Below are positions 17,779-27,710 of a stretch of DNA of 64,000 nt, piece by piece; the first letter of the stretch is position 1; each line of letters opens with the position of its first letter. The notes beneath the pieces were generated by a model, which did no database searches, was not told where the DNA came from, and saw only the letters and a program-made list of their open reading frames with translations. The position numbers and the translations under genes are program-made. This DNA comes from Psychroflexus montanilacus (GTDB lineage Bacteria > Bacteroidota > Bacteroidia > Flavobacteriales > Flavobacteriaceae), in contig NZ_JAIQZC010000001.1 in NCBI RefSeq assembly GCF_020164535.1, positions 1,054,001 through 1,118,000 on the forward strand. The letters are read 5' to 3'.

Positions 17779-19014
17779 ATGGAAAATATCGATTTGATCA
17801 ACTCGTTTTCTGAATTTAAAGACGATAAATTAATTGATCGAGTAACATTAATGGCTATTCTGGAAGATGTTTTCAGAAATGCTTTGAAGAAGAAATTTGG
17901 ACAGGATGATAACTTTGATATCATCATCAATCCAGATAAAGGAGATTTAGAAATCTGGAGAAATAGAATTGTAGTAAATGACGGAGAAGTAGAAGATGAT
18001 AATGCTGAAATTTCTTTAACTGATGCCAGAAAAATTGAACCTGACTTTGAGGTTGGAGAGGATGTATCTGAAGAAGTAAAGCTCTTTCAATTGGGGCGAA
18101 GAGCTATTTTAGCTTTGAGACAGAACTTGATTTCTAAGATTCACGAACACGACAGTACAAATACCTTTAAGTATTTTCAAGATTTAATCGGCGAGATTTA
18201 TACTGCAGAAGTTCATCACGTAAGACACAATGTAGTGATTCTTCTGGACGATGACGGTAACGAGCTTATCATTCCTAAAGAACATCAAATCCCCGCTGAT
18301 TTCTACAGAAAAGGAGACAGTGTGAGAGGAGTTATTGAGAAGGTAGAATTAAAGGGCAATAAACCTATGATTATTCTATCCAGAACTTCTCCAATGTTTT
18401 TGGAAAAATTATTTGAACAAGAAATCCCTGAAGTATTTGATGGTTTGATTACCGTTAAAAATGCTGTGAGAATTCCTGGTGAAAAGGCTAAGGTTGCCGT
18501 AGATACCTATGATGACAGGATAGATCCTGTTGGTGCTTGTGTAGGGATGAAAGGTTCCAGAATTCACGGCATCGTGAGAGAATTGGGTAATGAGAACATA
18601 GATGTGATCAATTACACCAACAATCCACAGCTGTACATTCAACGCGCCCTAAGTCCGGCAAAGATTGTTAACATCAAATTAGATGAAGAGAAAAAATATG
18701 CTGAAGTCACTTTAAAACCAGAAGAAGTGTCTAAAGCTATTGGTCGTGGAGGACACAACATTAGACTTGCAGGACAATTAACAGGTTATAACATTGAAGT
18801 CTTCAGAGATGGTATTGAAGAAGAAGATGTAGAATTGACTGAATTTACAGATGAAATCGAAAACTGGGTCATCAAAGAATTTAGTAGAATAGGTTTGGAT
18901 ACTGCCAAAAGTATCTTAGAATTAGATGTAAGCGATCTCGTGAGAAGAACGGATTTGGAAGAAGAAACCGTTATGAACGTGATCAAAATTTTAAAAGAAG
19001 AGTTTGAAGAATAG
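17779..19014 (+). CDS. nusA: Transcription termination/antitermination factor NusA
   Basis: 411 aa in the usual order: N-terminal RNA-polymerase-binding domain (about residues 1-125), S1 domain (about 130-200), and two KH domains (GACVGMKGSRIHGIVRELGN and AIGRGGHNIRLAGQLTGYNI). The acidic C-terminal repeats of Escherichia coli NusA are missing, as is normal outside Gammaproteobacteria; only a short helical end remains. It modulates pausing and termination. It is the middle gene of the operon. Confidence 0.97.
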   Translation: MENIDLINSFSEFKDDKLIDRVTLMAILEDVFRNALKKKFGQDDNFDIIINPDKGDLEIWRNRIVVNDGEVEDDNAEISLTDARKIEPDFEVGEDVSEEVKLFQLGRRAILALRQNLISKIHEHDSTNTFKYFQDLIGEIYTAEVHHVRHNVVILLDDDGNELIIPKEHQIPADFYRKGDSVRGVIEKVELKGNKPMIILSRTSPMFLEKLFEQEIPEVFDGLITVKNAVRIPGEKAKVAVDTYDDRIDPVGACVGMKGSRIHGIVRELGNENIDVINYTNNPQLYIQRALSPAKIVNIKLDEEKKYAEVTLKPEEVSKAIGRGGHNIRLAGQLTGYNIEVFRDGIEEEDVELTEFTDEIENWVIKEFSRIGLDTAKSILELDVSDLVRRTDLEEETVMNVIKILKEEFEE

Positions 19015-19069
19015 ATTATTTAAACTCATCTTTGTAACAATATATAAGAGGTAATATTAGAGGCAATTT

Positions 19070-21859
19070 ATGGCTGAATCAAAACAAACAAGATTAAATA
19101 AAGTACTGAGAGAATTTAATATTTCACTAGATCGAGCTGTGGAATATTTAAATACTCAAGGTTACGAGATTGAAGCAAGACCTACTACGAAGATATCTTC
19201 TGAAGTTTACGAGGTTTTATCAGACAAATTTGAAACTGATAAAAGCAAAAAAGTAGCTTCTAAAGAAGTGAGTGAAGAACGCAAAAAGGAAAAGGAGGAG
19301 TTGCGTCTTGCAAGGGAGCAGGAACTTGAAAAGAAAAAAGAAGAGGAAGCCAGAAGAGAGCGAGAATCAGAAGAAAACAAGAAGAAGGCAGAAGCTGCTG
19401 CGAAAGCAAAAGAAAAGGAAGATCAAGAAAAAGCTAAAGCCGAAGAATCTAAAAAAGCTGCTGAGGAAAAAGAAGAAACTATTAGGTCTAAGTCCAAAAT
19501 TTCTGGCTTAAAGCAAGTAGGAAAAATTGAGCTTGAAGATGCAAACAAAAAGAAATCCGCAAGCAAAAAAGCATCTGAGCAACCTGAAAAGTCTTCAAAA
19601 CCAGCTACACCTTCTTCAAAAGAAGACCCTAAAAAGGTGGAGGAAAAGCCTCAGGCTAAACAAGCAGAGGAAGAAGAAAAGTCTCCTGAAGATGTCAAAC
19701 ACACGACACAATACACCAAACTATCTGGACCAAACTTTACAGGTGAAAAAATTGATTTAAATCAGTTCAAAAAAACACCAACCAAAAAGGAAAAAGAGAA
19801 AGAAAAGGAAAAAGAAGCCGCTTCCAAACGCAGAAAGCGTAAGCGTATTTCCAAAACAAATACTTCACCAGGAACTAATAAACCAAATTTCAAGAAAGGC
19901 GGAGCAAAACCTTCTTCAAGGAGAGGTGCCAAAGCAGCTCCAAAAGAAGAACCAACTCCAGAAGAAGTTCAAAAGCAAGTAAGAGAAACGCTAGAGAAAC
20001 TTCAAGGAAGATCTTCTGGTAAAAAAGGCGCGAAATATAGACGAGACAAAAGAGACCAGCACAAACAGCGTTCTCAGGACGATCTCGATCAACAAGAAAA
20101 AGAAAGCAAAGTCCTTAAGGTAACAGAATTTGTAAGTGTCAACGAAATTGCCACTATGATGGATGTGCCTGTGACTAAAATTATATCTGCCTGTATGTCC
20201 CTTGGCATGATGGTAACGATGAATCAACGTCTGGATGCAGAAACCTTAAGTGTGGTAGCAGAAGAATTTGGTTTTGATGTTGAGTTTGTGAGTGCTGAAG
20301 TAGAGGATACAACACAAATTATTGAAGAAAACCCTGAAGATCTAAGACCAAGAGCTCCTATTGTGACCGTTATGGGACACGTTGACCACGGTAAAACGTC
20401 TTTACTGGATTATATTAGAGAAGAAAACGTCATCGCAGGGGAATCTGGTGGAATTACGCAGCACATTGGTGCTTACAGTGTAAAAATTCAAACTGGAGAA
20501 ACCATTTCATTCCTGGATACACCTGGTCACGAAGCGTTTACCGCGATGAGAGCCAGAGGTGCACAAGTTACTGATATTGCTATTATCGTTATCGCAGCAG
20601 ATGATGATGTTATGCCTCAAACCAAAGAAGCGATTTCTCATGCTCAAGCAGCAGGAGTTCCTATCGTTTTTGCGATTAACAAAGTAGATTTACCTACAGC
20701 AAACGTAGATAGAGTCAAAGAATCTTTAGCCAACATGAACCTTCTTGTTGAAGATTGGGGAGGAAAGGTTCAATCGCAAGAAATATCTGCTAAACAAGGT
20801 ACTGGTATTCCAGAACTGTTAGAAAAAGTATTGCTTGAAGCTGAATTGTTGGACCTAAAAGCAAATCCTGATAGATTAGCTAAAGGTAGTGTAGTAGAAG
20901 CTTACCTTGATAAAGGTAGAGGATATGTTTCTACAATTTTAGTACAAACAGGTACTTTAAAAATTGGGGATTATGTTCTTGCAGGAACTACTAGTGGTAA
21001 GATAAAAGCCATGCAAGATGAACGTGGCAACAAAGTAAAAGAAGCAGGTCCTTCTACTCCTGTCTCTATACTTGGACTGGACGGTGCGCCACAGGCTGGT
21101 GATACTTTCCAAGTGATGCAAGATGAAAGAGAAGCTAAGGATATTGCTTCCAAACGTAACCAATTACAGAGAGAGCAAAGTGTTAGAACTCAGAAACACA
21201 TCACTCTGGACGAAATTGGAAGACGTATTGCACTTGGAGACTTTAAAGAATTAAATATTATTTTGAAAGCAGATGTGGATGGTTCTGTAGAAGCATTGAC
21301 AGACAGTTTACAAAAACTTTCTACGGAAGAAATTCAAGTCAACATTATACACAGAGGTGTTGGAGCAATCACAGAAAGTGATGTTCTTCTGGCCTCTGCT
21401 TCAGAAGCAGTTATTATCGGATTTAACGTGAGGCCTGCAGGAAATGCAAGAACCCTTGCAGATAATGAAGAAATAGATATCAGAATGTATTCTATTATCT
21501 ACGATGCCATTAATGACATTAAAGATGCGATGGAAGGCATGCTTTCACCAGAACTGAAAGAAGAAATCACAGGTACAGCTGAAATCAGAGAAACCTTCAA
21601 GATTTCTAAAATTGGAACTATCGCTGGTTGTATGGTCTTAACAGGAAAAATTTACAGAAACTCTGGAATAAGATTAATTCGTGATGGTATTGTAATTCAT
21701 ACTGGCACTCTTACTTCGCTAAAACGTTTTAAAGACGATGTGAAGGAAGTGTCTAAAGGTTACGATTGTGGTATGCAGTTGAAAAACTATAACGACATAC
21801 AAGAGGGAGATATCTTAGAAGCTTACCAAGAGGTGGAAGTGAAGAAAAAGCTTAAATAA
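19070..21859 (+). CDS. infB: Translation initiation factor IF-2
   Basis: 929 aa. A short N-terminal helix-turn-helix-like domain ([20 protein letters not shown]) is followed by a long Lys/Glu/Ala-rich low-complexity region (about 60-350), a second IF2_N domain (about 345-395), a GTPase domain (GHVDHGKT at 436-443, [12 protein letters not shown]), and beta-barrel and C-terminal domains that bind initiator tRNA. The charged region explains several long shadow frames. It ends the rimP-nusA-infB operon and is followed by a strong terminator. Confidence 0.98.
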   Translation: MAESKQTRLNKVLREFNISLDRAVEYLNTQGYEIEARPTTKISSEVYEVLSDKFETDKSKKVASKEVSEERKKEKEELRLAREQELEKKKEEEARRERESEENKKKAEAAAKAKEKEDQEKAKAEESKKAAEEKEETIRSKSKISGLKQVGKIELEDANKKKSASKKASEQPEKSSKPATPSSKEDPKKVEEKPQAKQAEEEEKSPEDVKHTTQYTKLSGPNFTGEKIDLNQFKKTPTKKEKEKEKEKEAASKRRKRKRISKTNTSPGTNKPNFKKGGAKPSSRRGAKAAPKEEPTPEEVQKQVRETLEKLQGRSSGKKGAKYRRDKRDQHKQRSQDDLDQQEKESKVLKVTEFVSVNEIATMMDVPVTKIISACMSLGMMVTMNQRLDAETLSVVAEEFGFDVEFVSAEVEDTTQIIEENPEDLRPRAPIVTVMGHVDHGKTSLLDYIREENVIAGESGGITQHIGAYSVKIQTGETISFLDTPGHEAFTAMRARGAQVTDIAIIVIAADDDVMPQTKEAISHAQAAGVPIVFAINKVDLPTANVDRVKESLANMNLLVEDWGGKVQSQEISAKQGTGIPELLEKVLLEAELLDLKANPDRLAKGSVVEAYLDKGRGYVSTILVQTGTLKIGDYVLAGTTSGKIKAMQDERGNKVKEAGPSTPVSILGLDGAPQAGDTFQVMQDEREAKDIASKRNQLQREQSVRTQKHITLDEIGRRIALGDFKELNIILKADVDGSVEALTDSLQKLSTEEIQVNIIHRGVGAITESDVLLASASEAVIIGFNVRPAGNARTLADNEEIDIRMYSIIYDAINDIKDAMEGMLSPELKEEITGTAEIRETFKISKIGTIAGCMVLTGKIYRNSGIRLIRDGIVIHTGTLTSLKRFKDDVKEVSKGYDCGMQLKNYNDIQEGDILEAYQEVEVKKKLK

Positions 21860-21883
21860 TAGGTTTTTTATAAATTCAAACAG

Positions 21884-21913
21884 AAAGCTCCGTAAATACT
21901 ACGGAGCTTTTTT
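21884..21913 (+). terminator. Intrinsic terminator after infB
   Basis: An 11-bp perfect stem (AAAGCTCCGTA / TACGGAGCTTT) with a 5-base loop and a T-run. Confidence 0.9.
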
Positions 21914-22047
21914 AATACTTTATTTTGAAAATATACCTAATAGCAGGTATTGACTTCACTTGAATTTAGGATTATTTTTGTGTCATAGCATAGAAAGATA
22001 TTATCTATTATGTTACATCCTAAGTTTGAGAAATCAGACACCAAATT

Positions 22048-22077
22048 AAAGCTGATTATTGCAATCAGCTTTTTTTT
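22048..22077 (+). terminator. Second intrinsic terminator, at the left edge of the decayed island
   Basis: AAAGCTGATT, 5-base loop, AATCAGCTTT, then more T. No gene precedes it directly, so it may be the surviving end of a lost gene. Confidence 0.7.
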
Positions 22078-22123
22078 ATATAAATTCTTTATATGATTTG
22101 GAAGCAATACAACCGACATGTGA

Positions 22124-22416
22124 AGCTATTATAAATCATGGAAACCTAAGGAGTATGTGTTTGAGGGACAGAAAAGAGGAAAATACAGCGGTCAATCTGT
22201 AGTTAAAGTGGTAAAGACAGCAGCGTATAAAGCAAATATCAAAATAACAGTAACTCCTCATATGCTTCGGTATAGTTTTGCTACGCATCTCTTAGAGGCT
22301 GGAGTTGACATTAGACAAATACAGGGGCTACTAGGACACCAATCCTGAAAAACTACAGAAATTACACTCATGTAGCTACAAATACTTTTAAAACAATAAA
22401 AAATCCCTTAGATTAG
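22124..22416 (+). pseudogene. Tyrosine recombinase/integrase C-terminal remnant
   Basis: The frame from 22124 reads [20 protein letters not shown] and then the catalytic-domain core [19 protein letters not shown] with the H-x2-R box and the LLGHQ motif. An in-frame TGA at 22346-22348 follows, and the end (NYTHVATNTFKTIKNPLD, with the catalytic Tyr) is in another frame, so a stop and a one-base deletion separate them. The N-terminal two thirds are missing. It resembles XerD/integron-like recombinases of Bacteroidota and is surely inactive. It marks the left part of a decayed mobile region that ends at tRNA-Gln. Confidence 0.88.
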
Positions 22417-22493
22417 TGATTGACAAATGGATATATAGATAACAGTATCCTTATCCCTAAGTTGTGTGTGATTGTAAACCAAACTGACAATAA

Positions 22494-23615
22494 ATGAAAT
22501 TTAAAATAATAACATCTTTATTTCTCATCTTTATTTGGGAAATAACAACTCCCCAATCAATTGCCAGAGTTGAAAATATAAAAATTCAATCTCAAATAAT
22601 GAATCAAGAAAGAGAAATTTTGGTTTATACGCCGATTGACTATGATTGGAGAACGAACGAATATTTCAATGTAATGTATGTTTTTGACAGCCAAAATCGT
22701 GAGCTTTTTGACTATACAACTTCTATAATTTCATTTTTAACTGACAACAGTAATTCATCATTCATAGTTATTGGAGTAACCTCGCCTTACAATGAGAAAC
22801 TTGACTATGCAAGAAATAATGACTTACTACCTGTTTTGAGCAGTAACGAATCGAAAAATCGATATGGAAAATATTCTGGTAATTTTGATTATTTTTCAGA
22901 ATTCGTATCTGATGAAGTTAAAAAATATGTAGATAAAAATTATCGAACACTAAATAACAATATCGCAATAGGACATTCTTTAAGTGCTTCTTTTATTATA
23001 CGCTCAATGTTTAGTAAACCTAATTTGTATAGTAGTTATATTGCTATTTCACCAAACTTTGCTTATGAAGATGAAATGCTAAGGAAAGAAATTATTGATT
23101 TTGACTACTCAAAAATTGGTAAATCAACCTTCATATATTTGAGTAACGCTAATGAAGGTGTTGACTATTGGCAAGAATGGAAACCTGCAAGAGAAAAGGT
23201 TTATTCATTTTTTAGAGATTCCTTAAAAAAAGATAACTTAACAGTTAAAATTGATAGTTTTCCAAATTACAATCATTGGAATACATTTCCACCGAGTTTG
23301 AAAAGTGCTTTAAAACATTACTTTAATACTATTCAGAAAAAACAAGAAAGTGAATTGAGCAAGGAAAAATATGAAGTTACAATAAGACTAAAAGTAAAAA
23401 ACAAAAACGACAAAGTTTATATAGCAGGCAATCAACAAAACTTGGGAGATTGGAACCCAAACAAAGTAGAAATGAAAAAAACCTCTGATTTAGAAAGAGA
23501 AATAGTTTTAAAAATTAAAAGTCCGGCTGTAGGCTTCCCCAAAAATAGGACAGTTAATAATTCGAATTTACTAACTTTAAATTCAAACTGTCACCATGAG
23601 AAGCAGCAAATTTAG
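22494..23615 (+). pseudogene. Secreted esterase of the alpha/beta-hydrolase fold, 3' end lost to an IS element
   Basis: The native part covers about 345 codons (to 23527); the last 28 codons are read from the inserted element. An N-terminal hydrophobic signal-like segment is followed by an esterase D/IroE-like domain with the nucleophile elbow GHSLSAS (S162) and YSSYIAISPNF. A C-terminal region (KVYIAGNQQNLGDWNPNKVE) has the look of a CBM20-type starch-binding domain and is cut midway. The enzyme domain may still be intact, so residual activity is possible. Base composition is AT-rich like the core genome. Confidence 0.8.
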
Positions 23616-23862
23616 CGAGAGCCAGATTATAAAGGCTTTAAAAGAGAATCAACAAGGAAGATCCGTAGGTGAAATATCTAGGGAACTGGGTATAGACAAG
23701 AGCACATTTTACTACTGGCGTAAGAAGTACGGTGGTATGGAACAGCAAGAGCTTAAGCGTCTAAAAGAGCTTGAAACAGAGAATAACAAGCTTAAACAGA
23801 TGTATGCTGATGTGAGTTTAGACAATAAAATGCTTAAAGATATCTTGTCAAAAAAGTTCTAA
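23596..23862 (+). CDS. IS3-family transposase OrfA
   Basis: 88 aa helix-turn-helix protein of the IS407-group type (SESQIIKALKENQQGRSVGE, STFYYWRKKYGGME), followed by a leucine-zipper-like helix (LKRLKELETENNKLKQMYAD). It recognises the element ends. The last codons contain A AAA AAG, where ribosomes can slip to make the OrfAB fusion transposase. Confidence 0.95.
   Translation: MRSSKFSESQIIKALKENQQGRSVGEISRELGIDKSTFYYWRKKYGGMEQQELKRLKELETENNKLKQMYADVSLDNKMLKDILSKKF
23850..23856 (+). other. Programmed -1 frameshift heptamer between orfA and orfB
   Basis: A AAA AAG lies two codons before the orfA stop. After a -1 slip the frame continues without a stop through 34 codons into the orfB start at 23958, as expected for an IS3-family OrfAB fusion. 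Confidence 0.85.
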
Positions 23863-23957
23863 AGCCATCCGACAAGCGAGTTCGTGTCAAATACCTTGTT
23901 AAAGAGTTCACCGTACCTATTTTACGTGCCTGTAAGGTTGTAGGGTTAAGTAGGTCA

Positions 23958-24740
23958 ATGTGGTACTATCAGAGCAAGAAAGATGACAGTGAAGTGATTG
24001 ACAAGCTCACAGAACTTGCAGAATCTTATCCCACTAGAGGTTTTGATGAATATTATCACAAAATCCGTCGTGAAGGCTTAAAGTGGAACAGGAAACGTGT
24101 CTTGCGCGTATATCGTGAGATGAAACTCAGTTTAAGACGCAAACATAAAAAACGTTTAATTAAACGTGTAAAACAACCTTTAGAAGCACCTAATGTACTC
24201 AATGAGTGTTGGAGCATGGATTTTATGAGTGATGCTCTTACTGACGGAAGAAAGCTCAGAGTATTTAATGTTATAGACGACTGTAATCGCGAAGCCTTAG
24301 CTATTCAAGCAGGACTATCCTACCCAGCAAGAGCTGTTGTAGAAACCCTTGAATACTTAAAAGAGGAAATAGGAACACCTAAGTATGTGAGGTGTGATAA
24401 TGGACCGGAATTTATATCTAAGACTTTTATGAACTGGTGTAAAAAGAACTTTATAGAAATCAAGTATACACAACCTGGAAAGCCTATGCAAAATGGATAT
24501 ATAGAACGCTTTAATCGTTTCTTTAGAGAAGATATACTAGATGCCTATTACTTCAATGATACCTATCAATTACAAAAGGTAAGTGATAACTGGAGGGAAG
24601 ACTATAATTTTAACCATCCACATAAATCTTTGGGAAATAAATCCCCTAAAGAATATATGCCCAGATTTGATGAAGAATTTAAATTCTTCATCAAATCTGA
24701 CTTAAATAATAATTATTTATCGAACTTTAAGGTGTCCTAA
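23958..24740 (+). CDS. IS3-family transposase OrfB (DDE integrase domain)
   Basis: 260 aa from the first ATG; the frame is open upstream to the frameshift site, giving about 296 codons of OrfB sequence in the fusion. An HTH_21-like region (YPTRGFDEYYHKIRREGLKW) precedes an rve integrase core. The DDE triad is visible as the Asp in WSMDFMSDAL, the Asp in VRCDNGPEF and the Glu in NGYIERFNRFF. The gene appears full length. Confidence 0.95.
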   Translation: MWYYQSKKDDSEVIDKLTELAESYPTRGFDEYYHKIRREGLKWNRKRVLRVYREMKLSLRRKHKKRLIKRVKQPLEAPNVLNECWSMDFMSDALTDGRKLRVFNVIDDCNREALAIQAGLSYPARAVVETLEYLKEEIGTPKYVRCDNGPEFISKTFMNWCKKNFIEIKYTQPGKPMQNGYIERFNRFFREDILDAYYFNDTYQLQKVSDNWREDYNFNHPHKSLGNKSPKEYMPRFDEEFKFFIKSDLNNNYLSNFKVS

Positions 24741-24811
24741 AAAGGGGAAGCCTACAATAGTGCTGGTAACTTTATATAAGAAATTAAAAGAATAAACCTG
24801 TAAACGTCTTT

Positions 24812-27172
24812 ATGAAAAGTATTTTATCCAAATTGTATTTTCCTATTCTCCTATTACTTCATCCAGTATACGCAATCTCTCAGCAGCCAAAAGACAAGCT
24901 TATAGAAGCTTTCGAAACTTACAGCGAGCTCCCCCGCGAGATTTCTTACGCTCACCTCAACAAGAGCAAGCTGATTCGTGGTGAGACCCTTGGTTTCCAG
25001 GTCTATGTAATGAATAGGGAGACCAAGCGCGCCTCAACCAACACAACCAACGTTTATTACGCCCTTGACGACCAAAACGGCAATACGGTCAAGTCCGGTC
25101 TTCTGCTTTGCGAGCGCGGCGTTGCGGTAGGTTCGATTGACATCGACAGCACACTGGCCACAGGCAACTATCTCTTTAAGGCCTATACCAACTGGATGAA
25201 GAATTTTAAGGAGCAGAACTTTTACATTCAGAATGTGAAGGTTATCAACACCGATGATGGCGGAACCCTCGGTGAACGTAAAGTTGAGGCCTACAGACTG
25301 GACGCGCAGTTCCTTCCCGAGGGTGGGCACCTCATCTATGGAATTGAGAACATCGTAGGGGTTGTGGTCAAGGATAATACTGGCAGGGGCGTACCGGACC
25401 TTGAGGGTAGGGTATACGATGAGGTAGGCAGTGAAGTAGGCTCTTTCACGACCAATAGATTTGGGATCTCAAAATTTCTTTTGATTCCGAAGCTTGGTAA
25501 CGCCTATCAAGTGAAATTTGGCAAAGGCGATAATAATACTTTTTCGCTGGGACCTGCCGAAATGGAGGGCATCAACCTTCAGCTAACCGATTTGGGAAGC
25601 CGCGTTGCGCTCAGCTTGAGGACCAACCAGCGTACCATGGAGAGGATAAAGGGAAACACATATAGGCTCAGTTTCCATAATGGCGATAGCATACGTGCTA
25701 TAAACTTTGATTTCTCCGCGGGCCAAGAGGTCACTATGCTGTTTAACTATGCAGACCTGTTTTCTGGCATGAATGTGTTTACCGTTTTTAACGAGAAGCA
25801 AGAGCCATTGTTGGAACGTCTCTTTTTCAAGCACGAGGGGATTGGTACGGTTGGGCTAAATGCCCCTAAGATAACTAGGGACAAAGACTCCATCAACGTG
25901 CGTTTCTACACTGAAGCAATAAGATCAATTGACAGTTCCCTTAATATCAGCGTTTCGGTTCTTCCAGAGGGTACTGGGAGCTACGAGCCGAACCATAGCA
26001 TCGTATCGAAGCTCTACCTCCAGCCCTACGTAAGGGGCTTTGTAGAACGTGCGGACTATTACTTCAGGGAGGTCGACGCAAGGAAGCGCTTTGAGCTTGA
26101 CATGCTCCTGCTCACCCAGGGCTGGAGCAGCTTCGATTGGACCAGTATATTTAACAGCCCGCCGCAGATGCGCTTTGAATTTGAGAAGGGGATTACGGTG
26201 ACTGCGAAAGGTACGGACCCGAATGCTAGGCAATATATGGTTTATCCTATGGAGAATAGTGGCACGGTGTTGGTCGATGCGCAACAGCTGAACAGAGTGT
26301 TTACCTTAAAGGACTTGCTCCCGTTTGAGGAAGAGCAATTGAGCGTCGGGGTGGTGGCCAAGAACGACAAGGTGCGAAAGCCCAGCCTCTCCTACAGCTT
26401 TAGCCCGACGAGCATTCCAAGTCTGGATAATTATATCACATCATATCCAATACGCGAGGATATCAAATTTGGAGGCAACGAGGACCAGCCCATACTATTA
26501 GATGCCTTTAATGATACTGAGGTGCTAAACGAGGTGGTCATTACCGCAAGAAAGAAAGAGCAGCGGATGGAAAAGCTTACTAGAAAGTTTGTTATGGGTA
26601 TTGTTGATATTTTCGATAATACGGAACGCTCTAAATATATCAATTTTGATACGTATTTAAGCTACAAAGGTTATACTGTTAGAAAAACGGGAACGAGGTT
26701 AATTGTTGGAAATAGTAGGCCACCATATGGAGAACCAATAGTATATTTAGATGGACATTTACTACCAAATTTTGACTTATTCTTAAGTTTTGATATGAGA
26801 ACAGTGGATTATATTGTTATTGATAAACTCGGGCGAGGAGATGGTATAATCCGTGTCTTCACAGATCCACTTAAGCAGTTTGAGGGTATGAAAAGTAAAC
26901 CCGTGGCACAGACTGTCGATTTTCCATTGACCTTCAGAAAAAATAAGCGTTTCTACACCCCAAAATACACCTCCTACAAAAACGATTTTTTCAAGAAATA
27001 CGGGGTCATTGATTGGAAGCCAAACTTAAAGGTAGATGAAATGGGGACCATTGAGTTCAAAATATTGGATACTGGAAATGAAAGATTAAAGTTCTTTGTG
27101 GAGGGCATTGCCGGTGATGGAAAGTTCATTTCTGAAGAAATGAATGTAATTGTTAATAAAAAAGGAAATTAG
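24812..27172 (+). CDS. Large exported protein with macroglobulin-like and TonB-plug-like regions
   Basis: 786 aa with a signal peptide (about residues 1-24). The N-terminal part has the MG2-like phrase ISYAHLNKSKLIRGETLGFQ and domains typical of Bacteroidota proteins that end in a plug-like segment. The C-terminal part contains LNEVVITARKKEQRMEKLTR and YGEPIVYLDGHLLPNF, like a TonB receptor plug, but there is no beta-barrel after it. Codon use is GC-rich up to about 26560 and then turns AT-rich. It probably sits at the cell envelope; function unknown. It is the only long intact gene of the island besides the IS genes. Confidence 0.65.
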   Translation: MKSILSKLYFPILLLLHPVYAISQQPKDKLIEAFETYSELPREISYAHLNKSKLIRGETLGFQVYVMNRETKRASTNTTNVYYALDDQNGNTVKSGLLLCERGVAVGSIDIDSTLATGNYLFKAYTNWMKNFKEQNFYIQNVKVINTDDGGTLGERKVEAYRLDAQFLPEGGHLIYGIENIVGVVVKDNTGRGVPDLEGRVYDEVGSEVGSFTTNRFGISKFLLIPKLGNAYQVKFGKGDNNTFSLGPAEMEGINLQLTDLGSRVALSLRTNQRTMERIKGNTYRLSFHNGDSIRAINFDFSAGQEVTMLFNYADLFSGMNVFTVFNEKQEPLLERLFFKHEGIGTVGLNAPKITRDKDSINVRFYTEAIRSIDSSLNISVSVLPEGTGSYEPNHSIVSKLYLQPYVRGFVERADYYFREVDARKRFELDMLLLTQGWSSFDWTSIFNSPPQMRFEFEKGITVTAKGTDPNARQYMVYPMENSGTVLVDAQQLNRVFTLKDLLPFEEEQLSVGVVAKNDKVRKPSLSYSFSPTSIPSLDNYITSYPIREDIKFGGNEDQPILLDAFNDTEVLNEVVITARKKEQRMEKLTRKFVMGIVDIFDNTERSKYINFDTYLSYKGYTVRKTGTRLIVGNSRPPYGEPIVYLDGHLLPNFDLFLSFDMRTVDYIVIDKLGRGDGIIRVFTDPLKQFEGMKSKPVAQTVDFPLTFRKNKRFYTPKYTSYKNDFFKKYGVIDWKPNLKVDEMGTIEFKILDTGNERLKFFVEGIAGDGKFISEEMNVIVNKKGN

Positions 27173-27198
27173 TTATTAACAAATCTCATCTTTTACAT

Positions 27199-27516
27199 TC
27201 ATTTATTTAATATATATTTTGTCAACATAGGTAAATCATTACAGATAACCTCAGTATTATACCCTTTGTTACCGTCTTTATCCTCCCATGAGCGGTTAGT
27301 GAGTTTGCCCTCAACAACAATCCCCTGACCTTTGTTGACGTAACCTTCCTCAACTTTTTTCTAGCCACCTCTTACGATGATGTTGTGCCAGTAGGCGCGC
27401 TCTACTTTTTGTCCGCTTTTGTCCTTGTAGCTTTTATCTATAGCCAATGAGAACTTTGCCATTTTGTTGTCATCCTTTAAATTGATGATTTCTGGGTCCT
27501 GGCTCAATCTACCAAA
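27199..27516 (-). pseudogene. ssb: Single-stranded DNA-binding protein remnant
   Basis: Read on the minus strand, the frame gives FGRLSQDPEIINLKDDNKMA, then KFSLAIDKSYKDKSGQKVER and AYWHNIIVRGG. A stop (TAG at 27361-27363, probably from a Trp codon) follows, then KKVEEGYVNKGQGIVVEGKL and TNRSWEDKDGNKGYNTEV. These are clear OB-fold SSB phrases. The N-terminus with the start codon is missing; its place is taken by the tRNA-terminator repeat at 27521. Mobile elements often carry an ssb. Confidence 0.9.
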
Positions 27517-27520
27517 AATA

Positions 27521-27569
27521 AAAAATCCGATTTCAATTAAGAAATCGGATTAGAATAAAGTTGGCCTAC
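27521..27569. repeat. Duplicated tRNA-Gln 3' end and terminator (left copy)
   Basis: These 49 bases repeat 27671-27719 with two differences. They contain the terminator hairpin of tRNA-Gln, the spacer AGAATAAAG and the last bases of the tRNA (TTGGCCTAC). The copies start exactly 150 bp apart. This looks like an attachment-site duplication left by integration at the tRNA 3' end. Confidence 0.85.
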
Positions 27570-27570
27570 C

Positions 27571-27670
27571 CAGCCTATAAATCTGGTCTGGCAGGTAGGG
27601 CTCCCCTCTATCCCGATACTCATCGGGACTCGGGACAGGCTTCTCGCCCTTAAAACTGTGTATCACAAAT
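27571..27670. other. Spacer between the tRNA-end repeats
   Basis: About 100 bases with short palindromic pieces (CCCGAT-ACTC-ATCGGG, then CTCGGGACAGG) and no gene. If the repeats are att sites, this is what remains of the element between them. Confidence 0.5.
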
Positions 27671-27702
27671 AAAAATCCGATCTCAACTAAGAAATCGGAT
27701 TA
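27671..27702 (-). terminator. Terminator of tRNA-Gln
   Basis: On the minus strand AATCCGAT, a 12-base loop, ATCGGATT and a T-run follow the tRNA. It belongs to the right copy of the 49-bp repeat. Confidence 0.75.
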
Positions 27703-27710
27703 GAATAAAG

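Larger units (their letters stand above)
23528..24756 (+). mobile_element. IS3-family insertion sequence (IS407-like group), about 1229 bp
   Basis: The ends are inverted repeats: the left end begins TGTAGGCTTCCCC and the right end, read inward, begins with the same 13 bases. After a short A/T tract that differs, both continue AGGACA. Inside are orfA and orfB with a slippery heptamer between them. Flanking bases (CGGC on the left, ATAG on the right) are not a 4-bp direct repeat, so no target duplication survives. Both frames are intact, so the element may still be active. Confidence 0.92.

Noticed and set aside
19272-19760. Lysine-rich frames inside infB
   Set aside because: They are other-frame readings of the Lys/Glu-rich low-complexity region of IF-2.
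21937-22119. 60-codon minus-strand frame after infB
   Set aside because: It overlaps a terminator hairpin and has no family-like sequence.
23524-24760. Target-site duplication of the IS element
   Set aside because: The four bases on either side differ (CGGC and ATAG); no repeat of 3-5 bases is present.
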